NCBI RefSeq assembly: GCF_001999985.1
Contig: NZ_CP019645.1
Span: 2,542,001 to 2,606,000 of the forward strand
Length of the DNA stretch: 64,000 nucleotides
Source of the DNA: Helicobacter bilis
GTDB lineage: Bacteria > Campylobacterota > Campylobacteria > Campylobacterales > Helicobacteraceae
Direction: 5' to 3'
The notes under the pieces are model-generated. The model saw nothing but the letters and a program-made list of their open reading frames with translations, searched no databases and had not been told where the DNA came from. The translations under genes were made by a program, and so were the position numbers. Below are positions 29,718 through 39,584 of this stretch, one piece after another (within the stretch, counting starts at the first letter, position 1; every line of letters begins with the position of its first letter).

Positions 29718-31211
29718 TCATATCTCATTGACAATAAAACCTAGTCGCGGATACTCTTCTAATCGTGGCAATACAATCTCTTTTAATGCTTGCTGCAGTG
29801 GCAGGGCGTGTATGCCGATAGAAAGGGTATAATCTCTAAATTCTAGTGTTATCTTTTTCTCTTTGGCAAGGGCGACACTTAAAGCAAAAATAAAGCTTAG
29901 AATCTGCAGGGCATCGTGTTCTGGCAAAAGATTCTCAAGTGTTTGTGTGATGATTTTTGGTCGCTTTTTATGTGAGGATTCTAAAAGTGTGGCAATCGTA
30001 TAACGCTCTTTATGTCCAAAGCCATAATGCAGGGAATGCAATGCAATATAGGCACTATGTTTATGTGCTTGATAGAAGTTAAAGTTTGCACCAATATTAT
30101 AGAGTTTGCTAGCAACCTGCAAGGCTTGCAGGTGAGAATCTTCTAAGTCATAAGGCTCTTTTAAAAGATTAAAAAGTGTTTTTGTGTGTTTGCTGATTGT
30201 TTTAGAATCATCAAGGCTTGTGAGAAAAATATCTTGCAAGGATCTTACACTTGGGTTAATATCATTTGGAAGCTTTCCATGATGATAACGAAGCATATCG
30301 TTTAAAAACGCCCCCTCACGCACACCAACACCACTTATAATAAGCTTTTTCGCACTCAATTCCTCTAAAATCACTTGTAAAATAAGTAAGCCCGGTCGTA
30401 TAGAATCTATACGCCCCTCTTCAAAGCCACTCTCTAAAAGCCATTCATTACTTGCATGTGTAATGGTCTCTAAATGCTCTAAGATATTCTCCACACAAAG
30501 CTCATAGCCATGCAGAAAATTAAACGCATAAGATTCTAAATCCATTTCATATTTTGCATACGCGCGAATGCTGCCACCTATCCCAAAAACATTAAGATTG
30601 TTCATAAAAGATGAACTCGCACAAAAGGCTTTAATATCCTTGATATGTTCTTTTACATACTTTCTTACATACCTATATGCTTCTTGCATGTTATTGTGAT
30701 CAAAAAATAGCTCTTTTAAGCGGATACTCCCTAGATTGAGTGATACCATCGTTTGTATCACGCCATTTTCAATACAGGCAAGCTCTGTGCTACCACCGCC
30801 AATATCAATGGTAACACCACTTTTTTCATGCAATAGATTCGCACAAGCTAATGCTCCATAATAGGCTTCTTTCGTGCCGTCTATAACCTTTATAGCAATG
30901 CCACATTCCTTTTTCACTTGTGCTATAAACTCGGCTTTATTTGGTGCATCTCGCAGGGCTGAAGTCGCCACACAGATAAGCTTTCTACTCTTTAGTGAAT
31001 CACTTACTTTTTTAAACTCTTTTAATGCGTTTAAAGCCCTTGCCATTGCTTGTGGTTGCAAGTAAGAATCATGCTCGTAACTTCCTTCAGAAATACGCAC
31101 TTTTGACTTTAACTCATGGATAAGGTGGAATCCGTAGCGACTTGTTTTTTGAAAGATCGCCATTCTTGCCGAGTTTGATCCAATATCTATAATCGTTGTA
31201 ATTTTTGCCAT
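29718..31211 (-). CDS. ppx: Ppx/GppA-family phosphatase
   Basis: The family hydrolyses polyphosphate and/or pppGpp. The 497 residues show the ASKHA-fold start IDIGSNSARMAIF, the second phosphate loop TIDIGGGSTEL, and a C-terminal helical HD-like extension that includes HSAYIALHSLHYGFGHKER. The length fits the two-part Ppx/GppA architecture. Since a RelA/SpoT-like domain occurs in the island at 45659-52990, (p)ppGpp handling is of some interest here. It follows the ferredoxin gene by 21 bp. Confidence 0.88.
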   Translation of the reverse strand: MAKITTIIDIGSNSARMAIFQKTSRYGFHLIHELKSKVRISEGSYEHDSYLQPQAMARALNALKEFKKVSDSLKSRKLICVATSALRDAPNKAEFIAQVKKECGIAIKVIDGTKEAYYGALACANLLHEKSGVTIDIGGGSTELACIENGVIQTMVSLNLGSIRLKELFFDHNNMQEAYRYVRKYVKEHIKDIKAFCASSSFMNNLNVFGIGGSIRAYAKYEMDLESYAFNFLHGYELCVENILEHLETITHASNEWLLESGFEEGRIDSIRPGLLILQVILEELSAKKLIISGVGVREGAFLNDMLRYHHGKLPNDINPSVRSLQDIFLTSLDDSKTISKHTKTLFNLLKEPYDLEDSHLQALQVASKLYNIGANFNFYQAHKHSAYIALHSLHYGFGHKERYTIATLLESSHKKRPKIITQTLENLLPEHDALQILSFIFALSVALAKEKKITLEFRDYTLSIGIHALPLQQALKEIVLPRLEEYPRLGFIVNEI

Positions 31212-31232
31212 AGTTATCCTTTATAAGTAAGG

Positions 31233-31439
31233 TCAATGCCCCATATCTTTTGTATCAATAATCGCATCAACAGGGCAGACTTCTATGCAATTTGGGCTTT
31301 CTGCATAACCCGCACAAAGAATACATTTGTCTTGTGCGATGATATAAATGGGCTCTCCAATGCTAATGGCTTGTGTAGGACATACATCGCGACACGCATC
31401 ACAAGCAATACATTGAGTAAGAATGGCGAGTGAAGACAT
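31233..31439 (-). CDS. YfhL-type 2[4Fe-4S] ferredoxin
   Basis: The 68-residue protein carries two cluster-binding motifs: CIACDACRDVCP near the start, and CILCAGYAESPNCIEVCP with the long spacing between second and third cysteines that marks the YfhL/Allochromatium-type ferredoxins. It is an electron carrier in the cytoplasm, with an unknown partner. It is first in a pair with ppx and is divergent from trpE. Confidence 0.9.
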   Translation of the reverse strand: MSSLAILTQCIACDACRDVCPTQAISIGEPIYIIAQDKCILCAGYAESPNCIEVCPVDAIIDTKDMGH

Positions 31440-31725
31440 TTTATTTCCTAATATTTTGTGTTAAAGATTTTGGTTAAAAACTTTGTGTATTATACAATAA
31501 AACTTAAACTAGAAAACTATGTGATAGTTTTGTTTGATGATATTTTTAGAGTGTTTTATATAGGGGATAGGGCTAAACACTTCATAATATTTTGCTATAA
31601 TTTATGATTTTTGATATTTGGAATCTCTATAAAGTAAATATTGTGTTAAGTAAAATTTTTAGTATAAAATCCAAATAGAGTTTAGATTCCAAAAAAGAAA
31701 CACAAGTAGTCAATAAAGGGGATTT

Positions 31726-33261
31726 ATGGTAAAACAAGAAGATACGCAGTTTGCCTATACTTATATGAATGCGAATATGCATACACCACTTGCAGTATAT
31801 AAGGGCATTAACGCACATTTTTTATTAGAATCTGCTTCACTTGAAAGTGGTAAGGGGCGATATTCTATAATCGTTCGTAATGTAAATTTTGGCTTACAAA
31901 AAAGAGATAAAGACTATACATTTGAAACCTATATAAAAGATTCTCCAAAAAATGGGGCAAATAGTTTTTCTTTGTCAAATCTTACAGATTATGAAGAGTT
32001 ACCCCCTTTTTTAATGCAGCTAAAAGATTCTATTCTTTCTATACAAAATAACCGCATAAAAGATAAGCCTAGTTTTGATTTTTTAGAGCTTGCAAAGGTG
32101 TTTAGAAATGCTTTGCCTAAAATCCCAAAGATTTTAGAATCTCTGCCCTTGCCACTTGGTGGGCTAGGCTATGTTGGCTATGAATTTTTTAGTGAATGTG
32201 AAAATGTGGTATTTCAGCAAGAAAGCCTATATAATGCACCTGAAGCCTTGCTTGTATTCCCGCAAGAATGCGTTGTATTTGATCATTTTTATGATTCTAT
32301 GTATATTGTGATAAATTCACTAGATAATGGGGCTAAGGCAAAGCTGGAAGCATTGCAGCAAGAGATTCTATCACTACAAAATACACAGACAAATGAGCTT
32401 TTAAACGGGCATAAGGTTTTAGAATCTAGCGTTGTGTATGAAGATTCTAAAGAATGGTATGAAGCGAATGTAGCAAGGATTAAAGATGAGATTTATAAGG
32501 GCACATTTTTACAATGTGTGCTTAGTCGAGCTATCGCCATTAAAAGCAATATGAATCCGCTGTATTTCTATGAGACATTAAGACATAATAATCCAAGCCC
32601 ATATATGTATTATTTAGATTTTGGGACATTTAGCGTTATTGGGGCTAGCCCTGAAGTCATGCTGCAATGCAAGGATAATATACAGACTTTGCGACCTATC
32701 GCTGGGACTAGAAAAAGGGGGGCAAACGCACAAGAGGATAGAATCTTAGAGCAAGAATTGCTAGAAGATGAGAAAGAGAATGCAGAACATTTAATGCTTG
32801 TTGATTTAGGGCGAAATGATATTGGGCGAAATGCTAAGATTGGAAGCGTGAAAGTAAATGCGTTTAAGGTTATTGAGCGATACTCAAGCGTTATGCATAT
32901 TGTATCAGAGATATGCGGTGAGATTATGGAAGGGCGGGATAATAATGATTGTTTTAAGGCATGTTTCCCTGCTGGAACGGTGAGTGGAGCACCAAAGATT
33001 GAAGCGATCACAAAACTCGCACAATATGAGACACATAAACGATCTATTTATTCTGGTGCGATTTTGTATTTTACTAGAAATGGCGATTTAGATTCTGCGA
33101 TTACTTTGCGTTCTGCGGTATTGCAAGATGGGATCTATTATTTACAAGCTGGAGCAGGCATTGTCATGGATTCTATCCCTACGAATGAATATATTGAAAC
33201 ATGTAATAAAATGAAAGCCCTTTATGATATTTTGATACAACCAAAAGGGCTTTCATTATAG
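31726..33261 (+). CDS. trpE: TrpE, anthranilate synthase component I
   Basis: TrpE makes anthranilate from chorismate with ammonia supplied by TrpG. The 511 residues show the chorismate-binding fold: TFLQCVLSRAI, NPSPYMYYLDFG, SPEVMLQ, PIAGTRKRG, LVDLGRNDIGR and PAGTVSGAPK. AAAGGGG precedes the ATG. A TATAAA at 31663-31668 may be the -10 box. The gene stands alone: no trpG or other trp gene follows, and dnaB converges on it. PabB is a related alternative, but the N-terminal region fits TrpE better. Confidence 0.9.
   Translation: MVKQEDTQFAYTYMNANMHTPLAVYKGINAHFLLESASLESGKGRYSIIVRNVNFGLQKRDKDYTFETYIKDSPKNGANSFSLSNLTDYEELPPFLMQLKDSILSIQNNRIKDKPSFDFLELAKVFRNALPKIPKILESLPLPLGGLGYVGYEFFSECENVVFQQESLYNAPEALLVFPQECVVFDHFYDSMYIVINSLDNGAKAKLEALQQEILSLQNTQTNELLNGHKVLESSVVYEDSKEWYEANVARIKDEIYKGTFLQCVLSRAIAIKSNMNPLYFYETLRHNNPSPYMYYLDFGTFSVIGASPEVMLQCKDNIQTLRPIAGTRKRGANAQEDRILEQELLEDEKENAEHLMLVDLGRNDIGRNAKIGSVKVNAFKVIERYSSVMHIVSEICGEIMEGRDNNDCFKACFPAGTVSGAPKIEAITKLAQYETHKRSIYSGAILYFTRNGDLDSAITLRSAVLQDGIYYLQAGAGIVMDSIPTNEYIETCNKMKALYDILIQPKGLSL
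33210..33257 (+). terminator. Perfect 14-bp hairpin at the end of trpE
   Basis: The arms AATGAAAGCCCTTT (33210-33223) and its exact complement (33244-33257) enclose 20 bases and end just before the trpE stop. No run of T follows, so it may terminate weakly, protect the 3' end, or act on both strands. Confidence 0.4.
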
Positions 33262-33757
33262 GGATTAGAGTTTTAGAATTTCTGCCCTTATAGGTGAGCG
33301 CAGGGTTTAGGGTGCGAGATAGCAAGAATTTAAAATTCAAAGCAATACAGACTTTTTGCTTATATTTCCATAAGTTTATGTTAAGTTATTTTGCTTGTAT
33401 TGCGAAAATTGCAAATACAACACATAGTAGAGTTTTATAACGTGAATATTTAATTTAATGGACTGCCTAATAATTTAGAAACCAGGTTCTAGGCTATAAT
33501 AATGTAACCAAATCTCCATCAACCTAACAGCGTCTTGAGTTTCATTCAATGTAAAAGTGAAATATATGTCCCATGTAATTGTGATAACTATCATATAAAT
33601 AGCGAAAATATCAACTTTAGTTTCTAATAGTAACTGGCATTTTCTAACGACTAATTACCGCAAGGTAACAATAAGAAAAAGCATATTGTGGCACCATTAG
33701 ACTCACTTAGTTTAGATTTCATGCAATGATTAAAAGCTATTCGTCCCAGAAATACAC
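33262..33757. other. Intergenic region of 496 bp between trpE and dnaB
   Basis: It contains the second copy of a dispersed repeat (33293-33316). On the minus strand a 60-codon open stretch (33475-33654) reads VDIFAIYMIVITITWDIYF then a charged end. It has no good start and no family I recognise. It could be the tail of a lost gene. No RNA gene is visible. Confidence 0.4.
33293..33316 (-). repeat. Dispersed repeat, intergenic copy of the mfd 24-bp repeat
   Basis: Its reverse complement matches 16628-16651 in mfd at 21 of 24 positions, around the core CCTAAACCCTGC. Confidence 0.5.
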
Positions 33758-35224
33758 CTAAAATTTAGGCAATACTCCATCATTAAGATTAATAGTTTGC
33801 ACATCACCTATAAGGGCGGTGCTAGATTGTGCTGCCATTTTGATTTCTCTCTCTTCGTTTCTATCTACAAAAAGCGTGTATTTGCTATTGTATTCAATCT
33901 TTATTGTGCGTGTTTCGCCATTGCGATTTTTTGCTAGAATGAGTTCTGCTTCATGCACCTCTGGGGCTTTGTATTGCTCCTCTATTTCAACACTAGAATC
34001 TTCGCTTTTACTCTTTTTCTGCTTTGCGATTCGATTTCTCGACTCCCTTTCTTTATACACCTCATCGCGATATAAAAATAAAATCACATCAGCATCTTGC
34101 TCGATAGACCCACTCTCGCGTAAATCCGACATAATCGGTCGTTTATCATCTCTTAGCTCTAAGGCACGATTAAGTTGTGATAATGCAACAATAGGGATTT
34201 TTAACTCACGGGCAAGATTCTTTAATCCGCGACTAATCTCAGCGATAATCTCATGTCTAGCCGCTGCATTCGCATTTGACATGCCAGACATAAGCTGGAG
34301 ATAATCAATCATAACAATGCTTACACTAGGGTCTTTAATCTTTAGCTTCCTTAGCTTTGTGCGGAGTCCTGCAAGGCTTAAATGTGGGTTATCATCAATA
34401 TAGATATGTGTTTCACAGAGTTCTTGAGCGGATTTTGAAAGCTTTGTAAATTCATTATCATCCATACTACCTGAACGCACATTTTGCAGTGGCACCATGC
34501 TTTTTGCCGAAAGCATTCTTGTCATAAGTTGTTCCGCTGGCATTTCAAGGCTAAAGATTGCTACACCTTTTTGACTGCTTAGAATCTTTAAGGTCATGCT
34601 AAGGATTAGGGCAGTTTTACCCATCGCAGGTCTTGCACCAATGACTATTAGCTCACCTGCATTAAAGCCTGTGGTAGCGTTATTTAGCTTACTAAAGCCT
34701 GTATCTATACCTTTTAAAGCACCATGCTTTGCTTGATTCTCTTTAATAAGACGCATGGTAGATTCTACAACTTCATAGGCATTTTTAAACGCATTATTTG
34801 TATCTTGTATGCTTAGGGCATAGACTTTTTGCTCTATATCTGCAAGGATATTTTGTGCGATAGAATCTGGCTTCATACTCTCATCTCGCATAAAGCTTGC
34901 TAGAGAAAAAAGATTTCTTTTAATAGAACTATTTTTAATCATTTTGACATAGGTATCTATGTCGGCAATGGGAGATTCAGCAGCAATTAATGCAATATCA
35001 TCAAGGCTTACTTTCATGCTTTTTTGCATTTCTATACAAAGGAATTCGGGGGTAATGGGCGTCTCATTTCTATGCAGATTCTCACATGCCTTAAACATTT
35101 CAACATGCAAGGGCAGTGAAAAATCTTGTGCAACTAGACTATCACATATCTCATCAAACTTATCTGGACTAAAAAGAATCGCAGATAGCACAACCCTTTC
35201 AATCTTGCTTTCTAGCTCTTGCAT
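33758..35224 (-). CDS. dnaB: DnaB, replicative DNA helicase
   Basis: DnaB is the hexameric 5'-3' helicase of the replication fork. The 488 residues show the N-terminal helical domain, then the RecA-like motor with Walker A GARPAMGKTALIL, GVAIFSLEMPAEQL, the Walker B strand IVMIDYLQLM, and the ALSQLNRALE and SDLRESGSIEQDADVI motifs. A charged insert (REIA..KKSKSEDSSVEIEEQ) lies near residues 395-420. The gene is chromosomal in character and shows no sign of transfer. Confidence 0.96.
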   Translation of the reverse strand: MQELESKIERVVLSAILFSPDKFDEICDSLVAQDFSLPLHVEMFKACENLHRNETPITPEFLCIEMQKSMKVSLDDIALIAAESPIADIDTYVKMIKNSSIKRNLFSLASFMRDESMKPDSIAQNILADIEQKVYALSIQDTNNAFKNAYEVVESTMRLIKENQAKHGALKGIDTGFSKLNNATTGFNAGELIVIGARPAMGKTALILSMTLKILSSQKGVAIFSLEMPAEQLMTRMLSAKSMVPLQNVRSGSMDDNEFTKLSKSAQELCETHIYIDDNPHLSLAGLRTKLRKLKIKDPSVSIVMIDYLQLMSGMSNANAAARHEIIAEISRGLKNLARELKIPIVALSQLNRALELRDDKRPIMSDLRESGSIEQDADVILFLYRDEVYKERESRNRIAKQKKSKSEDSSVEIEEQYKAPEVHEAELILAKNRNGETRTIKIEYNSKYTLFVDRNEEREIKMAAQSSTALIGDVQTINLNDGVLPKF

Positions 35225-35328
35225 GTGTTTCCTTTGCTTTGTGTTAGTAATGATAGCTGTTACAATACAATTTCATTGTGGTAATATGATAAATAGAGAT
35301 TATGTTACATGTATTTCACACGCAATAT

Positions 35329-36510
35329 TTAAAGCCTTGTCGTGCGTATAGAATCTGTCATATCTCTTTGTGTAACTATCTTTAGATAGTCATTATAGAT
35401 TTGCTTATAGTTTGGCAAAATCTTTTCATTTAGCTTTGTAAAGGGATAAATGCTAAAATTCTTTCTATTTTTATCATAATAAGTATAGATGAGATGTGTA
35501 TGCAGGTCATGCAGGGTTATCTTCTTGCTTTTAGAATCTTTTTTGATTGTTACCCCAGCAAACATTCCAACGCGTTTTTCCAAGCCTTTTTGTGCAGAAA
35601 TCATATTGCCAAGCGAATAGATTACAAGCGTGTTATTAATCCACTCAATAGGCTGCACGACATGGGGATGATGACCGATTATTATATCCACACCAAGTGT
35701 TGAGAGATAGTGTGCGAATTCTTCTTGCTCTTTATTTGGCTTAAAATCATACTCATTGCCCCAGTGCATTGAAACCATGAGTAAATCCACTTTATTACGC
35801 ACATTTTCTATGTCTTTTTTTAGCATTTCCTTATTATACACATTGACTAAATATTCTTTATTCTTTGGGATAGGTATGCCATTTGTGCCATAAGTGTAGG
35901 CAAGTAGCGTGTAGGTTATACCATTTTTTTCATAGATTTTTGCTGTGTTTCTTTCATTTTCACTTATATAGCTTCCAGCGGCAATCACAGGCTTTTTACT
36001 CCAATACTCTCGTGAGTTTATAATCGCTTTTTCGCCACGATCTAGTGTGTGATTATTTGCAAGTGAGATGAGATTAAATCCTAGATTAATCATGCAGTCG
36101 CCAAATTCCTGCGGTGAGTTAAATGCAGGATAGCTACTTAGCCCTAGCTCTTTTCCACCTAGAATTGTCTCTTGATTATAAAAAGCTAGGTCATATTGTG
36201 AGATAAGCGTGGCTGTGTGTATAAACATTTTACTAAAATCATAGCTAATTATGGGCTTTGCTTTAGAATCTTTTTCTTGTGACAATGTGTATTTTGCGTC
36301 ATTATATACTGCGGTATGCAAAAGTGCATCACCACCCATTATAAGTGTGAGTTCATTATTTATCTTAGATTCTATAACTTTAGAATCTTTTTTTATCTCT
36401 TGCTGCTTTTTCTCTTTATCACTGCATGCTATGAAGCTAAATATATAAAGGCATAGAAAGCATAAAAGCATGAGATTATAGAATCTAGTTTTATTTGTGA
36501 TGATAGGCAT
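35329..36510 (-). CDS. CapA-family (PgsA-like) lipoprotein
   Basis: The 393 residues start with a signal peptide ending FSFIACS, so Cys29 is probably lipidated. The fold is that of CapA/PgsA metallophosphatase-like proteins: LIMGGDALLH, NNHTLDRG, LLAYTYGTNG, VSMHWGNEYDF and IIGHHPHVVQP. Named members act in poly-gamma-glutamate capsule export, but most are of unknown function. Without other pgs genes nearby, a capsule role cannot be claimed. It lies between gatA and dnaB on the same strand. Confidence 0.8.
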   Translation of the reverse strand: MPIITNKTRFYNLMLLCFLCLYIFSFIACSDKEKKQQEIKKDSKVIESKINNELTLIMGGDALLHTAVYNDAKYTLSQEKDSKAKPIISYDFSKMFIHTATLISQYDLAFYNQETILGGKELGLSSYPAFNSPQEFGDCMINLGFNLISLANNHTLDRGEKAIINSREYWSKKPVIAAGSYISENERNTAKIYEKNGITYTLLAYTYGTNGIPIPKNKEYLVNVYNKEMLKKDIENVRNKVDLLMVSMHWGNEYDFKPNKEQEEFAHYLSTLGVDIIIGHHPHVVQPIEWINNTLVIYSLGNMISAQKGLEKRVGMFAGVTIKKDSKSKKITLHDLHTHLIYTYYDKNRKNFSIYPFTKLNEKILPNYKQIYNDYLKIVTQRDMTDSIRTTRL

Positions 36511-36665
36511 GATATTCCTTAAAAATTATGGGGTTATTATTTTAAAAATGTGTGAATTTTAGTAGTGTTTTATTAACAAAATATTATGGTTTTATCTCTT
36601 AATCACAAAGATTCTAATACTAGTTTTCATGCCTTGCAAATATTAGAATCTATATAAAAGTAACG

Positions 36666-38009
36666 CTATATCCCTAGATTCTGTTCTAGTCCAAAGGCAG
36701 CATCAAGTATTGTTTGCTCACTAAAGGCACTGCCTATAAATTGCATTCCTATGGGTAAAGGCGATTTTACAACTGGAAGGCTTATAGCTGGAAGTCCTGC
36801 AAGATTCACACCGATAGTGTAAATATCGCTTAGATACATTTCAAGGGAGCTTTTTGTAGCATTAAATGTTGGGGCGACATTGGGGGCTACTGGAAGCAAG
36901 ATTGTATCACATTCGCTAAAGATACTTGCATATTGCTGTCTAATGAGTTCTCGCACTTTTTGAGCTTTAAGATAGTAAGCATCATAATAGCCACTACTTA
37001 GCACAAAAGAGCCTAGCAAAATGCGTTTTTGCACTTCATCGCCAAATTGCGCGCGTGTTTTGAAATATAAATCCTGCAAATTCTGCCCCTCTATACGACT
37101 GCCATATCTCACACCATCAAAACGCGCAAGATTGGCACTTGCCTCTGCCATAGCGATAATATAATACGCACTTATATGGTGCGTGGTATCAAGCATTTGT
37201 GCTTTTATGATGCTATGCCCCATATCTTCTAGAATCTTAATCGTGTCATAATAGGCTTTTTGCACCGCTTCATCTGCATCTTTTACAAAGTCTTCTAGTA
37301 TAGCAATCTTTAGAATCCTTTTGGGATTAAGCTTATCAAAAGTCTTTGTAGGTGCAAGGTTTGCACTTGTCGAATCTCTCTTGCAAACTCCGCTAATAAT
37401 ATCAAGCAAAATGCTTGCATCTTCTACATTTTGCGTAATCGGTCCAATCTGCTCTAAACTTGAGCTATATGCCACAAGTCCATAGCGAGACACTCTACCA
37501 TAAGTTGGCTTTAAGCCCACCACACCGCAATAGCTAGCAGGCTGCCTAATGCTTCCACCTGTATCACTGCCTAGACTAGCTATGGCAATCTTAGCGGCGA
37601 CTGCTGCGGCACTCCCACCGCTAGACCCACCCGGCACACGACTTGTGTCAATTGGATTTTTCGTGCGACCATAGCAGCTTTTCTCAGTCGTGCTACCCAT
37701 GCCAAACTCGTCCATATTTGCCCTACCAAACGCACACATATTAGAATCTTGTAGTTTAGTAACCGCTGTTGCACTATATGGGGATACATAACCATGCAAA
37801 ATCCTACTCGCACAAGTGAGTTTAGAATCTTTTACGCAAATATTATCTTTTATTAGAATGGGAATCTTGCCTTTATCATTTTCGTTTAATTCAGGCGTCT
37901 CTATATAGGCGTTTAGTTCTTGTTTAGCTTTAATATCTTGTATCATTTGTTCTTTAAGAGATTCTATCTCATTAGCATGTAATGCCATAGCTTGTTTAAG
38001 TGTTAGCAT
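36666..38009 (-). CDS. gatA: GatA, Asp-tRNA(Asn)/Glu-tRNA(Gln) amidotransferase subunit A
   Basis: GatA is the amidase of GatCAB, which makes Gln-tRNA and Asn-tRNA by transamidation in bacteria lacking the direct synthetases. The 447 residues show the catalytic lysine in IPILIKDNI, the Gly/Ser-rich [12 protein letters not shown], and the nucleophile segment [16 protein letters not shown]. The length is a little below the 470-490 of many homologues but normal for Helicobacter. Confidence 0.96.
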   Translation of the reverse strand: MLTLKQAMALHANEIESLKEQMIQDIKAKQELNAYIETPELNENDKGKIPILIKDNICVKDSKLTCASRILHGYVSPYSATAVTKLQDSNMCAFGRANMDEFGMGSTTEKSCYGRTKNPIDTSRVPGGSSGGSAAAVAAKIAIASLGSDTGGSIRQPASYCGVVGLKPTYGRVSRYGLVAYSSSLEQIGPITQNVEDASILLDIISGVCKRDSTSANLAPTKTFDKLNPKRILKIAILEDFVKDADEAVQKAYYDTIKILEDMGHSIIKAQMLDTTHHISAYYIIAMAEASANLARFDGVRYGSRIEGQNLQDLYFKTRAQFGDEVQKRILLGSFVLSSGYYDAYYLKAQKVRELIRQQYASIFSECDTILLPVAPNVAPTFNATKSSLEMYLSDIYTIGVNLAGLPAISLPVVKSPLPIGMQFIGSAFSEQTILDAAFGLEQNLGI

Positions 38010-38183
38010 GATATTCCTTTATAAAAAGATGAAATTATAACAAAAATTTAAGAATTATTTGGTCTTATATGCTTTTTGTGGAATGTGAGAATCTAGAGTC
38101 GTTGTGATAGTGTTAAGATTATGATTTGATACATAATCCTAATGTGTTAAGCAATAATAAAATACTAAGAATGTAGATATAGC

Positions 38184-38549
38184 TTATTTTTTCCTTAGTA
38201 TGACTTTATCTCCCACTTTTTCTACATCATAACCTCTCAACTTATTTAAAACACCAACACCACCTGCAGCTACGGCAATAGCAACCGCTGTAGTAGTTGC
38301 CCCCACTCCCAATACCCCAACTGCCGCTGGAGCCGCTGCTGCTACTGCAGCGGAGCTAACACCACCTGTTGCTGGAGCTGCAACAATCGCTACAACAGCA
38401 AAACCAATTGCACCTATCGCTATTGCCCAAGCCACTTTACCTGCTGCTTTAATTTTTATTACCTTGCCACCTAAACCCAACTCAATTTCAATATAATCAT
38501 CACCTCTTTCAATAGCTGCTGCTAACTCTTTTTCACTACTTATTGCCAT
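38184..38549 (-). CDS. Glycine/alanine-rich membrane-active small protein, unknown function
   Basis: The 121-residue product has a charged N-terminal part (SEKELAAAIERGDDYIEIE) and GKVAWAIAIGAIGFAVVAI. A long Ala/Gly/Val stretch follows (about 55-102), with a positively charged tail ending in VILRKK. AGGAG precedes the ATG. I have seen similar-looking hypothetical proteins in other bacteria but know no function. The glycine-zipper-like stretch suggests membrane insertion. Its promoter region contains an (AT)n tract at 38587-38603. Confidence 0.6.
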   Translation of the reverse strand: MAISSEKELAAAIERGDDYIEIELGLGGKVIKIKAAGKVAWAIAIGAIGFAVVAIVAAPATGGVSSAAVAAAAPAAVGVLGVGATTTAVAIAVAAGGVGVLNKLRGYDVEKVGDKVILRKK

Positions 38550-38586
38550 AAAAATCTCCTAAAAATAAAATTAAATGTAGATAGTA

Positions 38587-38603
38587 ATATATATATATAT
38601 ATA
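38587..38603 (-). repeat. (AT)8.5 dinucleotide tract upstream of the 121-residue protein gene
   Basis: Seventeen bases of alternating A and T lie 38-54 bp upstream of the start at 38549, where the -10/-35 region would be. Changes in the number of units could alter promoter spacing. Confidence 0.6.
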
Positions 38604-38632
38604 GTAAATGTTTATAAAATTTAATGTTAATT

Positions 38633-39289
38633 TTATGTATCCTTCTTTTCTTTTCTCTGCATAGCTTCTCTCTCTCTTTTTTCTAGGATTCTATCCTGCA
38701 TGTATTTATACTTTTCTTCATGTTTGAGTGAATCTAAGTCTTTATAAAGCCTTTTATATGCTTTTACTACATTAAGGATAGCTGCTGCCACACCATAGCC
38801 AAGCCCCACCCATATAAGCCAATAATACCCAAGCCATTTATATAATAGATAGCCTATCCCAAGCCCTAAAAGCACTGCTACAATCATTGAGATTCCAAGT
38901 GATAGGTCATTGGCACTGCGAGTTAGAGTCTTTATCTTACCATCTTTAGAATCTGCGTTTTGAGAATCTCTTTCTTTGGAGTTTTCTTCTTGTGGTGTCT
39001 TATCTGTGTTTTTTGTAGATTCCAACTCATTGTTATTTTGAGTCTTTGAAACAAAACCTCGTTTAAATTCCATGTTAGATGCTTCGCGATGTCCAACATG
39101 ACAAGTTGTTTTAGAATCTTTTTCTTGCTGTGTTTTATCTACACCATTTCTAAAATCTAGCCTCTCAATCATTTGGGTATATGCAGGGCATAGAAGTACA
39201 TCCTGTTTAGATTCTAAGGACTTGTTGTGTTGATCTTTTGAAAAAGGCAGACTATCTTTATTTAAATTTGTTTTGGAATCTACAAGCAT
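38633..39289 (-). CDS. AtpZ/AtpI-like membrane protein with repeat-derived N-terminal extension
   Basis: The C-terminal 90 residues have two membrane helices in the arrangement of AtpZ/AtpI-like proteins (SLGISMIVAVLLGLGIGYLL and YWLIWVGLGYGVAAAILNVV). These assist assembly or magnesium supply of F-type ATPase. The N-terminal 125 residues are low-complexity (DKTQQEKDSK, NELESTK, EERDS-like) and include CHVGHREASNM, which looks like a translated dispersed repeat. Family members are about 90-120 residues, so half of this 218-residue protein is extension. AAAGGA precedes the ATG. Confidence 0.6.
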   Translation of the reverse strand: MLVDSKTNLNKDSLPFSKDQHNKSLESKQDVLLCPAYTQMIERLDFRNGVDKTQQEKDSKTTCHVGHREASNMEFKRGFVSKTQNNNELESTKNTDKTPQEENSKERDSQNADSKDGKIKTLTRSANDLSLGISMIVAVLLGLGIGYLLYKWLGYYWLIWVGLGYGVAAAILNVVKAYKRLYKDLDSLKHEEKYKYMQDRILEKREREAMQRKEKKDT

Positions 39290-39584
39290 TATTCTATGTC
39301 CTTTGAGTCCGTTGTAGCTTTATGCACTTTTTGGCAAATAACATACACATGGCACACAATGACACAAAAAATACAGCTTAAAGCTTCTTTGGATTATAAC
39401 TAAACTTTTTAAATGCTGTATTGTGGTTAAAGTGTAATGCATGAAAATAAATGTAGGGGCTCTATAGTTAGTATAGCACAATAAGGCTTGCGAATGCAAT
39501 CACAACGCAAACAATGATATATAAATACAGCAATAGAGATATTTCACTTTAATCTTTGGAAGCTATCTTAGCTCTAATGCTGGA

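Noticed and set aside
32715..32722. G6 run in trpE as a phase-variable tract
   Set aside because: Six G is too short for frequent slippage, and the frame is intact in a conserved enzyme.
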